This document shows, piece by piece, positions 24,382 through 35,831 of a stretch of DNA of 64,000 nucleotides. The position numbers and the translations under genes were made by a program. The stretch is from assembly GCA_031310005.1 (NCBI GenBank), contig CM062382.1:1798001-1862000 (forward strand). The letters are read 5' to 3'. The number at the start of each line of letters is the position of its first letter. The stretch's first letter is position 1. The stretch is from Dactylellina haptotyla. Its lineage: Eukaryota; Ascomycota; Orbiliomycetes; Orbiliales; Orbiliaceae. Below the pieces are notes generated by a model that made no database searches, was not told the origin of the DNA, and worked only from the letters and a program-made list of their open reading frames with translations.

Positions 24382-26976
24382 ATGGCTGCCGCTGATGGCA
24401 GTACGAGGCCGAAACGCGTGAGAACAGGTATGTGATCTAGCTTTTGACAGCCGGTTCACTCATCCCTAGGAGGAAGTCCAATCCTATCCCACGGGATATG
24501 GTATATAGATATGAGCTAACTTCTCAAACCTGCATGTCTTAGGCTGGTAAGTGTTTTCAAGAACAGGAGAGCGTGAGAGAGGGAGAAGGCGCACAATTAT
24601 TGTTGCCATCTTGTGTTTTCGGTATTGACAATCTACTCTTTTATTTTATATAGTTTGACCTGTCGGTATGTCCCCTACCCTCACCCCCATGATTTACTGA
24701 AGCATATATGCTAATACCACCTCTTCCTGATAGCGAACGGCATTTAAAATGTAGGCTTCCGTTTCAACCTTTACCTTTTGCTGTAGATTCAATCAGCTTG
24801 CTGATGCTAGTATCTGTATAGGCGATGAAGGAGTACCCGACTGCCAAGTATTACCCAGCTCCTCTAGGATACTAAAAACTGGTTTCCTCCTGCTAACAAA
24901 TCTCTTCTGCAGAATTGTCGCAAGTCGAGCCGGACGTGCAAACGCGGTATCCGCTTAAATTTTATCGACACAACCGTCAAACCTCCCCCGATTGATGCAC
25001 GTGGCGCAGATTGGAAAAGTGAGTGGCATATCTACTAATGCCTCGTGTATACAGATAGTTGAACGATTTGCTAAATTTCGGTTACCCTTACAAAGTTTCT
25101 TTCCAGGATGAATCGAGAGAAATTGCTTCCGAGTACGCGGGAGGTTCTCAACGATACGCCCCTCTCGAAGAGATATCGCCTCCCAATAACCAAGTACCAA
25201 CGCCGCCTTCGGCACAACTCTACCACCAACAAGCCATGCATGCAGAAGCCATTTTAACGCAACCTTTGCCGTCTATGCAACCAATTGTTCCAACCAACTC
25301 TGCAGAATTCAACAGACGCCATCGCCATCGTGGTAGCACCAGTAGTGCGCACACTGATAATAGTTCGCACACAGACAGTAGCAGAATGGCCACAATACGA
25401 CAAGCGCCACCCCCCGGTGACCTGATTCCCACTGACTCAAGTCTTCAGACCGAGGTCCGCAGCATATTGAATAGATCAGAAGAAACCCTATTCATGCAGG
25501 TGTTTGCGGAAGAGGTCGGTATTTGGATGGACACTCTAGACCCTCTTAAACACTTTTCTCGGCTTCTCCCGTTCCATTCTTTAGGAGAACCCATGCTCTT
25601 GAACGCATTTCTTGCCTGTGGCGCAAAACACCTCTCGCTAGTAAACACTGCGTATAAGGAAGACAGAGCTCTTCACTATTACGATTTTTCAACACGTTTA
25701 TTATTGGATGCTCTCCAGAACCCCGATCGTGATACCGTAATATGCGCTGTTACGGCTGTCGTATTAAATGTCTACGAAATCATGTCCGAACGTGCTCTGC
25801 AGCGAATGAATCATATCGCCGGCGCTCGAGCATTGATTAAGGAGTGTGGGTGGACAGCGTTGCATACAGGAATTGGCGGTGCCTGCTTTTGGATCAACGT
25901 CACTATGGAACTGTTGAGTTGTTTGCACTTTAATTGGCCGATAGCCTGGAAGCCCGACGACTGGGGTGTCAATATGGATTTTACGCAAGACTGCGAGCCG
26001 GGTCATGAAGAGATTTGGGCTTATAGAATGGTATACCTCCTAGCACGAGTTGCCGACTTCCGTGCGACTACCCCAAGGTATGCGGAGCCTCTGGATCCCA
26101 TTCTTATCAGTAATAAGACAAGTGAAAGACTAGAGGAATGGCGCTATCTGAAGGAGCAGTGTGAAACATGGGATGCAAGCGTTCCTAGAAGCATGCAACC
26201 GATGTCCTACCTCCTTCCCGGGGAAACTTCTTCAAAATCAAACTTTCCTAGTATCTGGTATGTACTTCCGTCGCACCGTATCTCCTAAAAATACCTTGCT
26301 AACTCAGCTTCAAAGGCTTCTCAAACGCTCAAATGTTGTGTCTAGATTATTTTACCACACAGCAATGGTGCTACTAGCTCAGACCCATCCTCTGATGTCG
26401 GTGGAAGTTCCCGAAATGAAGGAAATGGCGATGATGCATGCGCATACAATTTGCGGCATCGTTGCTCCCCTCAAGGACAGGGGCATAGCATCGGTTGCTC
26501 TTCGGCCTTTAGCGGCTGCCGCCGAGCTCCTCACCGTCCGTGAAGAACAAGAGGAGGTTATCGAAATAGTTCGTCGTATATCTCGAGAAACTGGCTGGGG
26601 TGTCAACTTCTTGTTAAAGGAGCTACCAGCTAGATGGGGCTGGAATAACACGAATCAACCGCAGGAACCAGCACCTCCTACTTCCTTGCTGACTACAACT
26701 CTCTTAAATCATGTTCCTGCATCAATAGCTCCTCCTCCCGGTTTCAACCACAGTCCATCTCATTTCGCTGCATTAAAGCAGAGTCCTCCGGAGCCACAGC
26801 CCCAAGCACATATTCAAGTGCAAGTCCTAAAACCTCCACCAGCGCCACGTAGACCGCCGTTTCCCAGTCCTTATGCCCAGGGAGCTAATATCGATCCAGC
26901 TCATCATCCATACTTCCCGCATTATGTAACGGCACTCAATGTCCACGCGGACCGCAACAGCCAACTATATTTCTAA
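24382..26976 (+). CDS. Zn(II)2Cys6 transcription factor
   Basis: DNA-binding regulator with an N-terminal binuclear zinc cluster and a fungal_trans_2-like body. Exons: 24382-24427, 24543-24546, 24654-24665, 24734-24750, 24822-24847, 24913-25018, 25096-26257, 26316-26976; 677 residues. The six cluster cysteines are assembled across five introns as [20 protein letters not shown] and then QNCRKSSRTCKRG, the canonical C-x2-C-x6-C-x5-C-x2-C-x6-C spacing. Exon 2 is only GCTG, flanked by TTAG and GTAAGT. Next come RLNFID and ISFQDESREIASEY, then a Gln/His-rich linker. The body has LFMQVFAEEVGIWMDTLDP, MLLNAFLACGAKHLSLVN and SRLFYHTAMVLLAQTHP. The C-terminus is Pro/Gln-rich. Cluster and body resemble a widely conserved Pezizomycotina regulator type; the target genes are unknown. 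The last intron's 3' site was chosen because it restores FPSIWLLKRSNVVSRLF. Confidence 0.88.
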
Positions 26977-27871
26977 TATATATTTCAAACGACGACTTTT
27001 AGAACGATATCTAGTCATGACGTGCCGTTTAAACGATTACAGTTTCTCGGTAACTACTTAGACGGCAGCCCGAATCACCCCCGCTCCCTTTACTGGCATT
27101 TTTACCTACGTTTTGTTCCTGGATTACATTTCTCTTCTGGATGGTTGGATGTTGCGTTACATACCCCGGGAGTTTCTGTCATTTTATAGGTTCATATTTT
27201 TGGAAGCAGGGATTGGTACCACATTTTGTGTAATATATTAATGAAGCGACTCTTGGATTCTATTTGCAGTCTCGTTCTTTTTTTTTTTTTGAAAAAAAAA
27301 ACAAATATGAAGTTTGCCTTGCTACTTTGTAGCGTTTCTCTTGTTTTGATTGGGGTGCTTCGTGTATAATAATATGGGAAGTTTGTGTATCTAAGGAAAA
27401 TGATATATATATACTTTCCAAGATATTAGACATTCGTAAGCAGGATCGCATTGTCTGTATAAGCACACGATGCTTTTATATTGAAGGTGATGTTATTGCC
27501 GAAACCTGGTCGGTAATAATACCGCTCGTAATTTATCTCCTGAAAAGTCCGACTACTACCGAATCAGCCGTCGGTTCGCTGGGTAGCTTCAGGTCGGCAC
27601 TTGCCGCAAATGTAATCTGGAGTAACAACAACTCCACCAAGCCCGAACGGATTGCGCAATTGAATCGATTCAATTAGTAAGACAACCAACTGGAAAGCAT
27701 TATTGAATGCAATATTTAAGGTCAACATTCCTCTGATCAATTGGAACATCGCAAATACCGACATCAATTCACAAATACTCGTGCTTGATATTCGATTCTC
27801 GACTAATTCACTTCGCTACGCTTTTCTCATACCACTTAATCTGGAAACTTAAACGCTATTATTCCGCAAAT
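26977..27871. other. Regulator 3' region / quinone oxidoreductase promoter
   Basis: No gene is seen. A T run followed by an A run near 27279-27301 could form a hairpin in RNA. The rest is AT-rich. Confidence 0.5.
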
Positions 27872-29164
27872 ATGGCCACAGAGAAAGCAGTTCAATTTAG
27901 CAAGACTGGTGGTACTGAGGTGCTGGAGATCAATGACATTCCTGTTCCAAAGATAGAAAAAGGCCAGGTTCTTATAAAGACAGTGTATGTCCTCTCTTCA
28001 ATTCATTTAATTTACTGAAAGATGAGAGCTCGAGAGGACAATCGGCATTTTTACATATTAACACTAATTATCAAATCTACGTAGATATGCTGGAGTAAAC
28101 TTCATAGATACATACTTTCGGAGCGGACTTTACCCTGTGCCTGCTTTCCCACACACTCTAGGGTCTGAGGGTGCTGGTATTGTCGAAGCTGTTGGCGATG
28201 GTGTCACAAAATTCAAGACTGGAGATAATGTCGTCTATATGGGCTCGGGTACATACCGCGAATATAGTTTGGTACCGGAGAGAGTTGTCTCGCATGTTCC
28301 GGACGGACTAAAGTTGGAAGAAGCCGCTGCGGTACTTATTCAAGGTCTCACCGCTTTGACAATGTTGCGCGAGAGCTACAGCGTGAAGAAAGGGGACACA
28401 ATTCTCATTCATGCGGCCGCCGGAGGAACAGGATTGATCCTGGTCCAGCTGGCTAAAGCTCTGGGTGCGACTGTTATCGCGACAGCGAGTACTGCTGAGA
28501 AGCTGGAGATTGCAAAGCAACATGGAGCGGATTATCTGGTCAACTATTCGGGGGGCGAAGATCAATGGGTTAAAGAAGTCCTTGCGTACACCAAGAATGG
28601 AGAAGGTGTCGAGGCGGTTTATGATGGAGTAGGTAGATCAGGAACGCTGATTTGTGCTCAACTTCTTTGTTTTCATATTAATAGCATTTCGCTTCTTAGG
28701 TCGGTAAAGCTACTTTTGAAGGTGATCTGAAAGTTACGAAGCGGAAAGGTACTCGTAAGTCAATAGTTCTGCAAGTTTTATCCTTCGGTTGGCGAATTTT
28801 TGCTAACATATATTTAGTGGTATCTTTCGGAAATGCTAGTGGATCTCCAGATCCACTCGTCATTGGGTAAGGACAACTAAGCCTATTTAATTAAGAATAC
28901 AAAAGTCATGCTAATTCAGGGAACAGCCGTCTAGGAGACAAGAATATCAAACTCCTACGCCCAAGACTCTTTGCCTATGTGGCCACCCAAGAGGAATTTG
29001 ACCACTACACGCAAGAGCTTTTCGGTCATATCAAGAATAACCAGCTCAAGGTAAATATTCATAAAATTTACCCTATGCAGGATATAGCGCAGGCCCATAA
29101 GGATTTGGAAGGACGAGCGACAACTGGGAAGCTTGTATTGAAAATTTTACAAGGTCAGAAGTAA
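27872..29164 (+). CDS. ZTA1: NADPH:quinone oxidoreductase (zeta-crystallin type)
   Basis: Zinc-independent medium-chain reductase reducing quinones with NADPH, part of oxidative-stress defence (family knowledge). Exons: 27872-27984, 28085-28628, 28700-28754, 28818-28866, 28927-29164; 332 residues. Seen: GroES-like N-terminal domain with YAGVNFIDTYFRSGLYP and LGSEGAGIVEAVGDGV; no zinc-binding cysteine set; nucleotide-binding motif HAAAGGTGLILVQLAKALGA; YDGVGKATFEGDL; GRLGDKNIKLLRPRLFAYV; and the C-terminal HKDLEGRATTGKLVLKI. Exon 5 is read from the second of two closely spaced AG sites (after GGAACAG), because only that keeps frame and restores the conserved R-L block; using the first AG would shift the frame. 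It is followed by the convergent HIR1 gene. Confidence 0.93.
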
Positions 29165-29598
29165 AGATAATTTGCATTACTGGCGAATAGACTGTAGTCG
29201 CTTGTGGCGGTTTGGAATCGGTCTGCATATGCATAATCTACCTATGTATTATTATGTTCAAAATTCAAGAGAAATTAAATTCCGCGTCTCTCATTTGAAG
29301 GGTAACAATGGAAGTGTTTACAAAGGGAGATTGAAATGGCGCAATGTATTCGTGAACAGAGAAAAGAATCAATCATATTCGAACATATCTTCCAATTGGA
29401 CCGCAATAAAAAAAGCTTTCCAACCAGATCACTAAAAAGTAACACCAAAAACGCCTTAAGGACATGTTTTTCCAAAAGGGGGAAAAAAAAAAGAAACACC
29501 TCCAGCCGCGAGCTTCTTGCTTAGAGAGGCGAGAGTTAAGCGGATGAGCAACAGTGAAAATAGGTTTTTGGGGCGGATGCACTCAGTGCGAGCAATGA
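29165..29598. other. Convergent 3' region between ZTA1 and HIR1
   Basis: No gene is recognised; this is the expected 3' UTRs of the two convergent genes. Confidence 0.5.
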
Positions 29599-32500
29599 TT
29601 ATAGGTCTTCGCCTCCATTTTCGACAAGCATTCCAACGGCACGGGCATACGGAATCGTTATTCGTTGTAATTCGCGATATTTGCCTAGAGATTTCGTAAG
29701 TAATATATCCAGTGGTACGGGCCTTTATGAAAGAACTTACCGAAGATAAGCAGACAGCTCTTAAGTAACTCAGTCTTGTCCCAACCACATATCATAGTGT
29801 CCTCAATTTTGCTTTCGATCTTGGCGTCCGCATTCTCATCGATCATCATCATGGACTCGTTGACCTCGGTCATAAGTTCCTTGCAAAGTTCTTCAACCTT
29901 ATACTTGGCTCCCTCCATTGCTATCCGACGAGCGTACATTGTCAGGTAGGTCTTGAAGTCGTCTTTGGCTTGGAGGCTTTTGGCGGCTGCAATTCTATTC
30001 TCCAAATGTGCGACCGAGACCGTGCTTTCGAATCCTTCCCATCCCTCGCGTGTGAGTAGCCTTTTGATGATACCTTGGAGAAATCTTCCTCGGCCGTGCA
30101 TGAGAACCTCCGCTGTGGTTCTCCTTTCTACGAACGGTATGATTCCAGAAGAAAGACCCGCACCAGTAGTCATTGCGGTACCGCCACTTGTATCCCAGAA
30201 CTGGGAACCTGTTGCCCACCATGCTTCCGATATTCTCTGCCAGACACACATATCACTCGAGTACACGAAGCCGTCGCCGCTAGTCAAACACACAATAACG
30301 TTGCCATTGCCATTAACACTAGCTTCCGTAATGCTTTCGCCCTTAGCAGTCGGCTTGTCGGCGTCCGAGAGTACACTGGCAACATCAAATATCGGTGCGA
30401 GGCTAACGCCACCACCACCATATTTCGACCGCAACGTTTGTAAGTTCCATACATGACAAGCGCCCACGCAAGTTATCGCCATAAGCCACCAGCCACGTGA
30501 TTCTAGAAAGCAAGCAGTTGCATCTAGAATAAGAGGAGAAAGCAGGCGCCTTCCAGCGGATGTGAATATGTGTAGCGAGCCATCTTCACAGGCTGCCGCA
30601 TAGAAGTTGGAAGTAGCGGTTATTAGCATAACAGGTTTGGGGAGGTAATCTACCCAGACCGTTTTGCCTTGATGTGTTACTGTTAATCTTGTTGGTTCGT
30701 TGGGATGTGGGTATTTTATATGATTCCTTGCTTCGAAGACAAATTCGCCGCTTTGGGAGGTAGAATCTGTGGCAGTACTCGAGGCTCCATTGGTATCGGG
30801 AAGAGGTGCAGGGTTTCCAGAATTATCCATTGCCCGAATGATTGACGTTCGTAACTTTGGAAGCGCGAGTCTAACCTGGCTGACGGTGAGTGTAGGGTTG
30901 ACAATTGCAGGCCGAAGAACGTCTACACCGCTCTCATCAGCTGGTGTTACAGCTACGTGGACCGAAGTAACTTTCCTTTTCGCTGGTGGTGGGGCACCTT
31001 CTTCATTTTCCGCAGCCTCTTCGAGAGTAGGGTTTCGTCTCTTGTTTCCGAGTAGCACTGCAGCCAGACCACCTTTAGGCAATCCATCATATGGCCGAGA
31101 AAGATCAAGCGTACTCTGTGGTCCGAAACCATGTCCAGGCCCAGTAGTATTGATTTGTTTGGACAAAAGCTGCGCATTAGGTAAATTTGATGTGGTAGCG
31201 GAGGAAACGAGCATTGGTGTGACACGTTTTCTTCCATCTTTGGTGATCGTAATTTTCTGAACATGCTTCTTCTCTGGCTTCGTTTCCTGTTTTGGTTCCG
31301 GGGTGGGTGCTGCCGCTTGAGGTGTGGAGTCTTGCCCGTGTATTTGCATCTGCCATTGAGCGCCAGCGCCATTACTATTCTGCGGCGTGCCACTCATGAT
31401 AGTATCGCCATTTGTGGTCTCGCCTCCATCCATCATGAGCGCCCCCATACGACCTTCTACCTCACGTCTTTCTTCTTGTTTACCCTGCTCCTCAAGACGC
31501 AGAAATTCAACGCTCTCGGGAATACCGACACCCTTCCTAGCTGTGCCAAATTTCTGCAAGAGTCTCTCGTTTTCTTCTAAGCCTACGACGTGCCCGAGGT
31601 CGCCATCTTCGAAAATGATAGCCACAACATTTCCGTCTAAACTTGTTGCAAACAGCGACCTCCCGTCAGGGCTCCACGCAAGATCAGATATCGTTTTTGT
31701 AGCTAGGTTTTGTGCAATGACTAGAGGGCGTGGACTAGATGTGTTCCAGAGGGATAAAGACTTATCCTGGCCGGCACAAGCAATGACTGTTGTTAAATGA
31801 GGTACCTGGCCAGGTACGATGCCGTTCTGGGGAGGCCAGGCTTCTCGAGAAAACATTCTGGGTGCGAAGGAACACACTTCAACAGGGCCCTCATGGCCTA
31901 TAAGATTGATGTCGCTATCCCAAGTGCCGCGGTTAATGATTGCAACCGATGAAACCGGGCCGTTAGTGGCATTGGCTGCCGCGATATGAGCACCATCCGG
32001 AGACCACGAACAACGTCTGAAATACGTGGTTATTGGGCTTTTCGTAAAAGGTTTCGTGATTGTGGTTTCCGTGACAAAATTTGCGCCAACGTCATGCATA
32101 CTCGTATTCGCGGCGGGAGGTGTGAATCGGAATACTTTAATTGACCTATCGTCCGAGGCAGTGGCAAAGTATTTGTTGGCAGGATCGAATGTAAGGCCTT
32201 TCACATGGGATTGATGGACGTCGAGTCGTTTCAAACGTTCGAAAGTACTCCCAGACCATATCACAACCTTTGAATCTAAGCCAACTGATACCAAAATTGA
32301 GGAATCCGCTGACCAACCAACATCCTGCACATCATTATCGTGACCAGCAAGCCTTCTGTAAGTTCTCCAGGTTTCCGTGTGACTGGGCTCCGAGCTACCA
32401 AATTGAGGACGAGAGGGAGCAGCGTTTGGATCCCGTTCGTAGATTAGAACAATCTTATCATCAGAGCCGGATGCGAGGTATCGATTTGTGCCTGACCAAC

Positions 32501-32962
32501 GGACTGCCAGTACAGCACCTGTTTCATCGTATGGTGTTAAAAACCATACAAGTGGGATATATCGCGTCAAAGCCTGGAAGTTTAATTACCAGTATGCGTG
32601 CTCATAGAACACAATTGCCTTGCACCCTTGTAGCTTTCATCGCCCGCTTTTAGAATCGCTTCCGTAGACCAAATCCTGACGGTTCCATCTAGAAATTCGA
32701 CGATTCCGTAGACGTTAGATATGACCGTATCTGAAGAATACACGAGCTGAGATCGGGGATCGCGTACCGAGGCCACCGGTGGCTAACCGCTTGCCATCAG
32801 CGGACACATGGCAAGTGTATACTTCGAATCTCCGCTTTTCTTCTACAAAAGCCGCCTATGGTTAGCTTCGCCTGCTTATCAAGTTTCCATGTCGACTCTC
32901 AGCGTCGCGGGTAGATCAGTCATACCAGCATGCGCCAACCAAGTAGGCTTTATGATTAACAT
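29599..32962 (-). CDS. HIR1: Histone chaperone Hir1/HIRA
   Basis: Hir1 is the scaffold of the HIR complex, which deposits H3-H4 independently of replication and represses histone genes; nuclear (family knowledge). Exons in coding order: 32926-32962, 32768-32842, 32590-32688, 29741-32518, 29599-29684; 1024 residues. Start MLIIKPTWLAHAG, then EEKRRFEVYTCHVSADGKR opens the first WD blade. Seven-bladed propeller to about residue 370, for example LASGSDDKIVLIYERD, LAGHDNDVQDVGWSADS, GLTFDPANKYFATASDDRSI, DLAWSPDGRSLFATSLDGN. Then a disordered Thr/Pro/Lys middle containing KITITKDGRKRVTPML, which matches the HIRA B domain that binds Asf1. The C-terminal Hira domain holds SNFYAAACEDGSLHIFTSAG and ends ARAVGMLVENGGEDL. 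The last exon is 86 nt and is missed if the long open frame is taken alone. Divergent from the CK2-beta gene. Confidence 0.95.
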
Positions 32963-33778
32963 GGTTGTAGGTATGAGTGGTCAAAGATCGCGACCATTTG
33001 TAACGAGAATCGAATGTTTGCCGATTCGCGAGCTTTGATGCTGGATGGGACGCGACTTGGACAGGTCGTCGACGAGACGGGGCTAGCGAGGAATCTCAAT
33101 TGTTGGATAGTGAGACGGCTGGGTGACGTTAGTGTCGCTGCTATTTGTGCTGACGTGCGATTCACGAGCGAACTGGATATGATAGTAGCTTCGATGAGCT
33201 TTGAGGGCGGTGAGGGAGGAGGCTATCGCGGTAGAGGTGTGGATGGGGTGGTTGCGGAGCGGGTTTGGCTTGTTTTAGCACCACCACCAAAAAGCTGCCT
33301 CTGCTCATGCTCCCTGCAATCTCCCACCACCACCTTCAACAGCCACATATTCGACATCCCACCCCAGCTTCAAAGTCTCGCAGAGGCACTCGCCCGATCA
33401 CTAAGGTAGTGTCGTCGTAGCCCTTGGTGCCACGGCGTTTTATTCTAGAGCAAGACAAGGCTGATCATTCAGTGGCACAGCTCACGCAATCGACATTTAG
33501 CACCACCATCGCTTCGTCTGCGCAAGCCTTCCTCTGCAATCACATATCAACACCACCAACCTCACCCCGGCGACAGCCACCTCACTTTCTAACACCTCTC
33601 TACCCTAAGGAAGTTAGAATCATAGGAGTAGGTTAAACCCCATCCCCGACTGTTCTCTGATACCAGATGCCACTACATTTATCTCTCAACCGTTGCCGTC
33701 GTCATCCTCGTATCAAAGAAACATCTATATAGATTGTGTGCCACAGACGCGGAATAGAGCTTACCGCCTTTTCAATAG
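32963..33778. promoter_or_regulatory. Divergent promoter region of HIR1 and the CK2-beta gene
   Basis: 816 bases between the HIR1 start and the first recognised CK2-beta coding exon. It includes a presumed 5' UTR intron of the CK2-beta gene ending at 33778 and, by inference, the A of its start codon. Open frames on either strand are short and unsupported. Confidence 0.5.
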
Positions 33779-34704
33779 TGGAAGAATTCAACTCGGAGAC
33801 GGATAGCGACTACTCTAGCTATTGGAGAGACTGGGTATGCATTCCCTGTTTTGATTATTCTGGTTCGCGCTCGGCTGACGAAGTGGCTCCCCGCCACATT
33901 ATTGAGTAGTTCATATCTTCAAGAGGCCACGAATATTTCTGCGAGATCGATGAAGAGTACCTTACAGACCGATTCAACCTGACCGGCCTTAACACGGAAG
34001 TTCAGTATTACCAATATGCCCTCGATCTCGTCACCGATGTTTTCGATTTCGAATGCAATGATGATATGAGAGAGCAAATCGAAAAGTCTGCAAGGCATCT
34101 TTACGGTTTGGTACATGCAAGATATATCATAACAACAAGAGGATTGCAGAAGATGGTACTGTCATCCGACCCTTTCTTCTTCTTCTTTTTCTCTTTTAAT
34201 CTCTATTGTTCCATCGCTAACTGTTGGTTGTTATAGCTGGAGAAATATAAGAAGTACGATTTTGGACGATGTCCTCGAGTCCTCTGCGCCGGCCAACCTC
34301 TCTTACCGATTGGCTTATCGGACCTTCCTAACGTTAAATCTGTTAAACTGTACTGTGGTCGCTGCGAGGATGTTTATGTTCCGAAATCTTCCCGGCACGC
34401 TGTTATTGATGGTGCCTACTTCGGGGCGTCCTTCCCACACATCCTATTCCAAGTATACCCACAATTGATTCCCCAAAAGAATACCGATAGATATACGCCA
34501 CGGTGTTTCGGTTTCAAGGTCCACGCTTCCGCAGCGTTGTTAAGGTGGCAGGAACAACAAAGAACCGCGCAGCGGCGGAGACTGATCGAGGCGGGGGTGG
34601 AAGTGCCAACCCAAGAGGAGGCAGAGAAGATGCAGGATAGCGATGATGACGAAGAGGAGGAGATCGTGGATCCTTTGGAAGAGGGAGAGAAGGCTGACTG
34701 GTGA
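33779..34704 (+). CDS. CKB2: Casein kinase 2 beta (regulatory) subunit, CKB2-like
   Basis: Regulatory beta subunit of protein kinase CK2; dimerises through a zinc finger and docks catalytic subunits. Exons: 33779-33834, 33910-34155, 34237-34704. The first listed exon starts with TG GAA GAA, right after an AG, so the initiator A must come from an upstream exon (A|TG). That gives MEEFNSETDSDYSSYWRDW, 256 residues in total, the expected N-terminus for the family. Seen: acidic start, WFISSRGHEYFCEIDEEYL, LYGLVHARYIITTRGL, the zinc ligands in FGRCPRVLC and LYCGRCEDVYVPKSSRH, DGAYFGASFPHILFQVYP, and an acidic tail (DSDDDEEEEIVDPLEEGEK). The DFGRCPR..KSSRH version resembles Ckb2 more than Ckb1. The upstream exon boundary is unresolved; a GGA|GTAGGT site near 33630 is one candidate. 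Confidence 0.92.
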
Positions 34705-35831
34705 TCTTTATCAAGCCTCGGGTGACTTCGTTTTGGTTCTTCTCAGAGACGGTTATCATTTTTGTGGGTATAATGTATCAGGTGCGGCTCATTTATTCGA
34801 GCGCTATTGTTCTGGAGCGGCGTTTATCGCGGTTCCACTCTCTTTAGCAAGGTACTAAGCCGCAATACTTCTATTGTGCCACATTCTGCCATCTAATGGA
34901 GCAGACGACACCTTAATGAGAGTGAGAGTCTTCACAGATATATTTAATAAACCAGCAATAACTGCATGCCAGAGCCACCGACTTGTTACTGTTCTCGTTC
35001 TCCAGCTCTGCTTTTATTTTCTCTAGAGATGGGGACGGAATGATGGTATATGAGCCTGTTTCACTTTGCCTGTTGTATGTGTTTGCATATGCGGTTAGAT
35101 GGTTCTAAGGGGCAATGAGCTAATGCCATGATCGTGATTGTGAGCTCTCTGATGCAGGCGGCACTTTTAGATTCGCGGGTGATTGCAGTGAGCGCATGTC
35201 ATGGCCATGCAGTAGCCAATGCGTGTAGAAGCTTAGGGATCGATAGATTGTTGGGATAGGGCGTAGGTTGTGCGACACACTTCCAATCAAAGCAATACCC
35301 TAGGAAACCGACCTCTACGGGCGATAATACCACAAGTCGAGTGTTATATATGAATTGTCTGTATATATTGTATATGGCCTTCGGAATGCGGACCTCTCCG
35401 ACAAGCTGCGGTGTCGAACGATGATATCGCACATGTTGGGGGGGGACCTCGCCGCTGTGTTGCGTTGGGCCCATCAGTTGACCGGTTCGGGTGACGTCGT
35501 CTGGATCCCCGCCGCCGACGGGCACCACTCGTATCTCGTATCACATGGAGGGGCACCCCGCCAAGCTATCGATAAAGCTTCTTACTACCAGAAGCCCGCA
35601 TCATCCTCGTCCGTTCTGACGTTCTAACTGGTATGTGTGTGTGTACGGTCTTCCCGTTTGTCTTTGAGCCTCTGCAGTTTTGTTTTCTTGATTTCTGGGC
35701 TCGAGGGATCCGATTCAAGTGAGTACCTGCTAACGGGATTTGTTCTCCATCTTCTTTACCTGAACAGCAACTCGGATAACCTCCCACCGGTCAAATTTCG
35801 AACAAGACAACAGTAAGAAATATCGAGTGCC
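34705..35831. other. CK2-beta 3' region / het-C promoter
   Basis: About 1.1 kb without a recognised gene. Two short open frames near 35355-35627 (plus) and 35344-35556 (minus) overlap one another and match nothing I know. Confidence 0.5.

Noticed and set aside
30769-31260. 163-codon plus-strand frame inside HIR1, and similar frames at 29953-30456
   Set aside because: They are antisense shadows of the long HIR1 exon without recognisable motifs or their own splice structure.
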